From the NCBI GenBank assembly GCA_003136615.1, contig PLFA01000062.1:1-6800 (forward strand): a stretch of 6,800 nucleotides of DNA, in the 5' to 3' direction. The notes beneath the pieces were generated by a model. That model was not told the origin of the DNA. It saw only the letters and a program-made list of their open reading frames with translations, and searched no databases. This document shows, in pieces, positions 5,164-6,800 of the stretch (position 1 is its first letter; the number at the start of each line of letters is the position of its first letter). Source of the stretch: Caulobacteraceae bacterium. GTDB taxonomy: Bacteria > Pseudomonadota > Alphaproteobacteria > Caulobacterales > Caulobacteraceae. The translations under genes were made by a program, and so were the position numbers.

Positions 5164-5874
5164 TCATAACGCCGGAAGAGGAGCCGCCGAGCCCGGCTCA
5201 AGATACCGCGCCGCCAGAGGCTTCATATCCAAGCCCAGGCTGACCATCAGGGGATTGCCGGTGGGAATCTCCAGGCCCGTGATGTCCGCGTCGGAGACCG
5301 CGAAGAGGTGCTTGGCGATGGCCCGCAAGGAATTGCCATGCGCCGCGACCATCACGGTCTCTCCGGCCGCCAGACGCGGCGCTATGGCTGCGTTCCAATA
5401 GGGCAGCACGCGCTCAAGGGTCGTCTTAAGGCTCTCGGCCAGCGGCAGGTCGATCCCCGCATATCGACGATCCGCGGCGAAATCATAGTCTCCGCCGGGC
5501 GCGAGGGCCGGCGGCGGCACATCATAGGAACGGCGCCAGATCTTCACCTGGTCCTCGCCGAACTTGTCGCGCATGGCCGTGTGTTCGAGGCCCGTCAGCC
5601 CGCCATAGTGGCGTTCATTGAGCCGCCAATCCTTGATAACGGGAACCCAGATCTGGCCCGCCGTGCTCTGGGCGATGAAGGCCGTACGGATGGCGCGGGT
5701 GAGGACCGAGGTGAACACCACATCTAGGGCCACCCCCTCCGCCGCCAGCGCCTCCCCCGCCCGCCGCGCCTCGGCCTCCCCCTTTTCCGTCAGGTCCACA
5801 TCCACCCAGCCGGTGAAGCGGTGCGCCAGATTCCACTGGCTCTGGCCGTGGCGAAGAAGGATCAGCGTGGACAT
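5164..5874 (-). CDS. gpmA: 2,3-bisphosphoglycerate-dependent phosphoglycerate mutase
   Basis: A 236-aa cytoplasmic glycolytic enzyme interconverting 3- and 2-phosphoglycerate through a phosphohistidine. The RHG signature LILLRHGQSQWN (4-15) holds the catalytic H9. R60, the proton donor E87 in NERHYGGLTG, H179 in AAHGNSLR and the GNP at 206-208 are all in place, so the enzyme should be active. GWVDVDLTEKG (22-32) and the middle insert with KIWRRSYDVPPPAL mark it as GpmA, distinct from the shorter cobalamin/PhoE phosphatases. Length is within the usual 227-250. Start ATG 5874 has only a weak AGG upstream. The gene converges on the hsp20 gene with a 64-base gap. A perfect inverted repeat about 95 bases upstream may be a regulatory site. 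Confidence 0.96.
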   Translation of the reverse strand: MSTLILLRHGQSQWNLAHRFTGWVDVDLTEKGEAEARRAGEALAAEGVALDVVFTSVLTRAIRTAFIAQSTAGQIWVPVIKDWRLNERHYGGLTGLEHTAMRDKFGEDQVKIWRRSYDVPPPALAPGGDYDFAADRRYAGIDLPLAESLKTTLERVLPYWNAAIAPRLAAGETVMVAAHGNSLRAIAKHLFAVSDADITGLEIPTGNPLMVSLGLDMKPLAARYLEPGSAAPLPAL

Positions 5875-5901
5875 GGCCTGAGTTCCGAAGCCGAGGGGCG
5901 A

Positions 5902-5959
5902 AACTCCCCTCCCTCACTTCGGCGGGGAGGGGGACCCCGAAGGGGTGGAGGGGGAAGTT
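5902..5959. repeat. GC-rich palindromic intergenic repeat
   Basis: The ends AACTCCCCTCC and GGAGGGGGAAGTT are near-complementary, and the inside contains CTCCC/GGGAG and CCCC-GAA-GGGG hairpins. This style of AACTCCCC...GGGGAAGTT spacer is typical of dispersed palindromic repeats in Caulobacterales-like genomes. On the minus strand it lies in the gpmA 5' region, so it would fold in the leader if transcription starts further out. Confidence 0.45.
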
Positions 5960-5968
5960 GGAGCGCGA

Positions 5969-5983
5969 TAAACGCGACGTTTA
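5969..5983. promoter_or_regulatory. Perfect 15-bp inverted repeat upstream of gpmA (candidate operator)
   Basis: TAAACG-CGA-CGTTTA is an exact dyad with a three-base centre in otherwise very GC-rich DNA. Its 6-bp half-sites and placement 95 bp before gpmA fit a dimeric regulator site. No regulator is identified; chance occurrence is possible. Confidence 0.3.
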
Positions 5984-6077
5984 CCCGCGGCGCCAGCCTT
6001 AAACCGCCCTCATGACATTTGTCACGGCCGCTTCCGTCTATGTATGGTTCGTAGCCGATGATCGGACCCGTTCCACC

Positions 6078-6106
6078 TTGCCACGGATGCTTTTTGTATA
6101 TACGTA
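6078..6106 (+). promoter_or_regulatory. Probable promoter/operator of the brnTA locus
   Basis: TTGCCA (6078-6083) and the AT-rich TTTTTGTATATACGTAAA block (6091-6108) stand out from GC-rich surroundings. TATACG (6099-6104) gives 15-base spacing and a start near 6111, the GTG of brnT, which lacks a ribosome-binding site; a leaderless message is therefore plausible. The block contains the small palindromes GTATATAC and TACGTA, which could be where the BrnA ribbon-helix-helix repressor binds, as brnTA operons are autoregulated. Confidence 0.4.
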
Positions 6107-6110
6107 AATT

Positions 6111-6391
6111 GTGGATATTGAGTGCGACCCCGCAAAAAGTGATCGCAATGCCCTGAAGCGGGGCCTGCCCTTCTCACGGGTCGTCGACTTCGAATTCGAA
6201 ACGGCTGTGATCGCGGAGGACACGCGCGCGGACTATGGCGAAAAGAGATGGATCGCCGTGGCTTGATCGGTTCGCGAACATTCGTGGTTGCGTTCACATG
6301 GCGAGACGAACGCCTCCGCGTGATCAGCTTTCGGAAGGCCAATGCAAGGGAGTCCCAGCGCTATGAGCAAGCCCGATCCGCAAGCCCCTGA
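6111..6391 (+). pseudogene. brnT: BrnT-family toxin gene disrupted by a one-base frameshift
   Basis: Frame one from GTG 6111 reads VDIECDPAKSDRNALKRG, then VVDFEFETAVIAEDTRADYG and EKRWIAV, then hits TGA at 6264-6266. Shifting one base at 6260 gives GLIGSRTFVVAFTWRDERLR and VISFRKANARESQRYEQARSA to TGA 6389-6391. Together these give the complete BrnT layout of about 93 aa (D-x-x-K near the start, AEDTR-DYGE-RW-A-GL, LRVIS-RKAN-RE-RRYE at the end). BrnT is a RelE-like ribonuclease toxin. The simplest explanation is loss of one G from GTGGGC at 6258-6261; a sequencing error is possible. No X-XXY-YYZ slippery site is present, so programmed frameshifting is unlikely. It overlaps brnA by 29 bases. 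Confidence 0.85.
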
Positions 6392-6638
6392 CGACGACGT
6401 GCCGGAACTGGGCGACGAGTTCTTCGCGCGCGCAAAGCCAGCGGCGGCCGTGATGCCCGAATCGTTCATGACAGCGGTTCGCCGAAAGGCTGGCCGCCCT
6501 CCGAAGGAGGATGCGAAGGCGCCCGTCAGTCTGCGCTTGGATCCCGCCATATTGCGACACCTTCGCGGACGCGGGTCTGGCTGGCAGACCGCCGTCAATG
6601 ACGCGCTGGCGGACCTGATCAAGCGCGGCAGGCTCTGA
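6363..6638 (+). CDS. brnA: BrnA antitoxin (ribbon-helix-helix)
   Basis: A 91-aa antitoxin and DNA-binding partner of BrnT. The N-terminal part (DDDVPELGDEFFARAKPA, 10-27) is the BrnA-family segment that wraps the toxin. GRPPKEDAKAPVSLRLD with a helix to 69 and GWQTAVNDALADLIKRG (73-89) form the ribbon-helix-helix fold that binds the operon's operator. ATG 6363 is chosen because AAGGGAG (6346-6352) lies ten bases upstream; an upstream in-frame ATG at 6342 precedes this site. It starts inside the end of brnT, the usual toxin-first order of this system. With brnT broken, BrnA remains intact and could still repress the locus or neutralise a BrnT encoded elsewhere. Confidence 0.9.
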   Translation: MSKPDPQAPDDDVPELGDEFFARAKPAAAVMPESFMTAVRRKAGRPPKEDAKAPVSLRLDPAILRHLRGRGSGWQTAVNDALADLIKRGRL

Positions 6639-6671
6639 AAACCACGAGCGGATAAGCGCACATAGGCAGGT

Positions 6672-6716
6672 TGCAAATATTGCATATTGACACCTTGCAT
6701 TATGAGATGCCATGAT
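6672..6716 (+). promoter_or_regulatory. Promoter and candidate operator for the last gene
   Basis: TTGACA (6687-6692) is a perfect -35 box; CATGAT (6711-6716), 18 bases on, is a fair -10. A perfect palindrome TGCAA-ATA-TTGCA (6672-6684) lies directly upstream, and TTGCAT-TATGAG-ATGCCA (6695-6712) forms a second, imperfect dyad between the boxes. TTGCA occurs three times in 30 bases. Placement suggests control by a dimeric regulator. A start near 6722-6724 would make the message leaderless. Confidence 0.45.
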
Positions 6717-6723
6717 TTGGGTA

Positions 6724-6800
6724 ATGACCCTGGACGCCACCCTCTTCGAGCATGCCGCTCCGGTTGAGCCCGCCGCGGATCCGCGCATCGCGGTGGCGGA
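6724..6800 (+). CDS. Start of an unidentified gene (truncated by window edge)
   Basis: The frame from ATG 6724 stays open to the window end and reads MTLDATLFEHAAPVEPAADP then RIAVA. It has strong third-position GC like its neighbours and follows a good promoter. An in-frame ATG at 6712 would add MIWV, but it overlaps the predicted -10 box and neither start has a clear ribosome-binding site. Too little is visible to name a family. Confidence 0.5.
   Translation, partial: MTLDATLFEHAAPVEPAADPRIAVA

Noticed and set aside
6255..6268. Programmed ribosomal frameshift in brnT
   Set aside because: No slippery heptamer and no obvious downstream stimulator; BrnT genes are normally single-frame, so a deletion or read error is simpler.
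6022..6342. Minus-strand frames opposite brnT (106 and 61 aa)
   Set aside because: No family resemblance; the plus strand encodes both halves of a recognisable BrnT.
6233..6788. Minus-strand frames of about 155 aa opposite brnA
   Set aside because: Overlap brnA and the AT-rich promoter region with no motifs; shadows of the antitoxin gene.

Overview
The window is GC-rich DNA with dense, short-spaced genes. Its protein set (GpmA, an IbpA-type Hsp20, an SCP2 domain protein, a HisN-type phosphatase, an AdhP-type dehydrogenase) and the look of its promoters suggest an alphaproteobacterium, most likely of the Caulobacter/Phenylobacterium group. That placement is inferred from sequence style only. 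No rRNA, tRNA or CRISPR array was seen.

Layout. 1-570 is the 3' part of a zinc-type alcohol dehydrogenase gene. A short palindromic spacer (609-729) follows. Then comes a small IS5-family element (about 758-1422) with intact 18-bp end repeats. It holds a gene for an 89-aa acidic protein on the minus strand and a transposase gene that has lost its middle. At 1482-2303 is an inositol-monophosphatase-family phosphatase, probably HisN, and at 2351-2770 a PemK/MazF-family toxin with no visible antitoxin. The 313-bp gap after it (2771-3083) has a good promoter and can fold into a multi-helix RNA, so it is a candidate non-coding RNA gene.

On the minus strand, 4361-3084 is a tightly spaced pair: an SCP2 lipid-binding protein followed by an alpha/beta hydrolase of the lysophospholipase/monoacylglycerol lipase type. 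Divergent from it is a small heat-shock protein gene (4641-5099) whose leader contains a ROSE-like hairpin covering the ribosome-binding site. It converges on gpmA (5874-5164, minus), with a terminator hairpin between them.

The right end is accessory in character. A GC-rich palindromic repeat and a perfect 15-bp inverted repeat lie upstream of gpmA. Next is a BrnT/BrnA toxin-antitoxin locus in which brnT carries a one-base frameshift while brnA is intact. The window ends in the first codons of an unidentified gene, preceded by a perfect TTGACA box and a TGCAA-N3-TTGCA palindrome.

How the parts relate: most genes here are independent housekeeping or stress functions (glycolysis, histidine biosynthesis, protein folding, lipid handling). 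They are interrupted by small mobile or addiction modules: the IS remnant with its embedded ORF, the lone PemK-like toxin and the broken brnTA. The most interesting points are the embedded gene in the IS, the structured RNA after the toxin, the ROSE-like thermometer and the frameshifted brnT.
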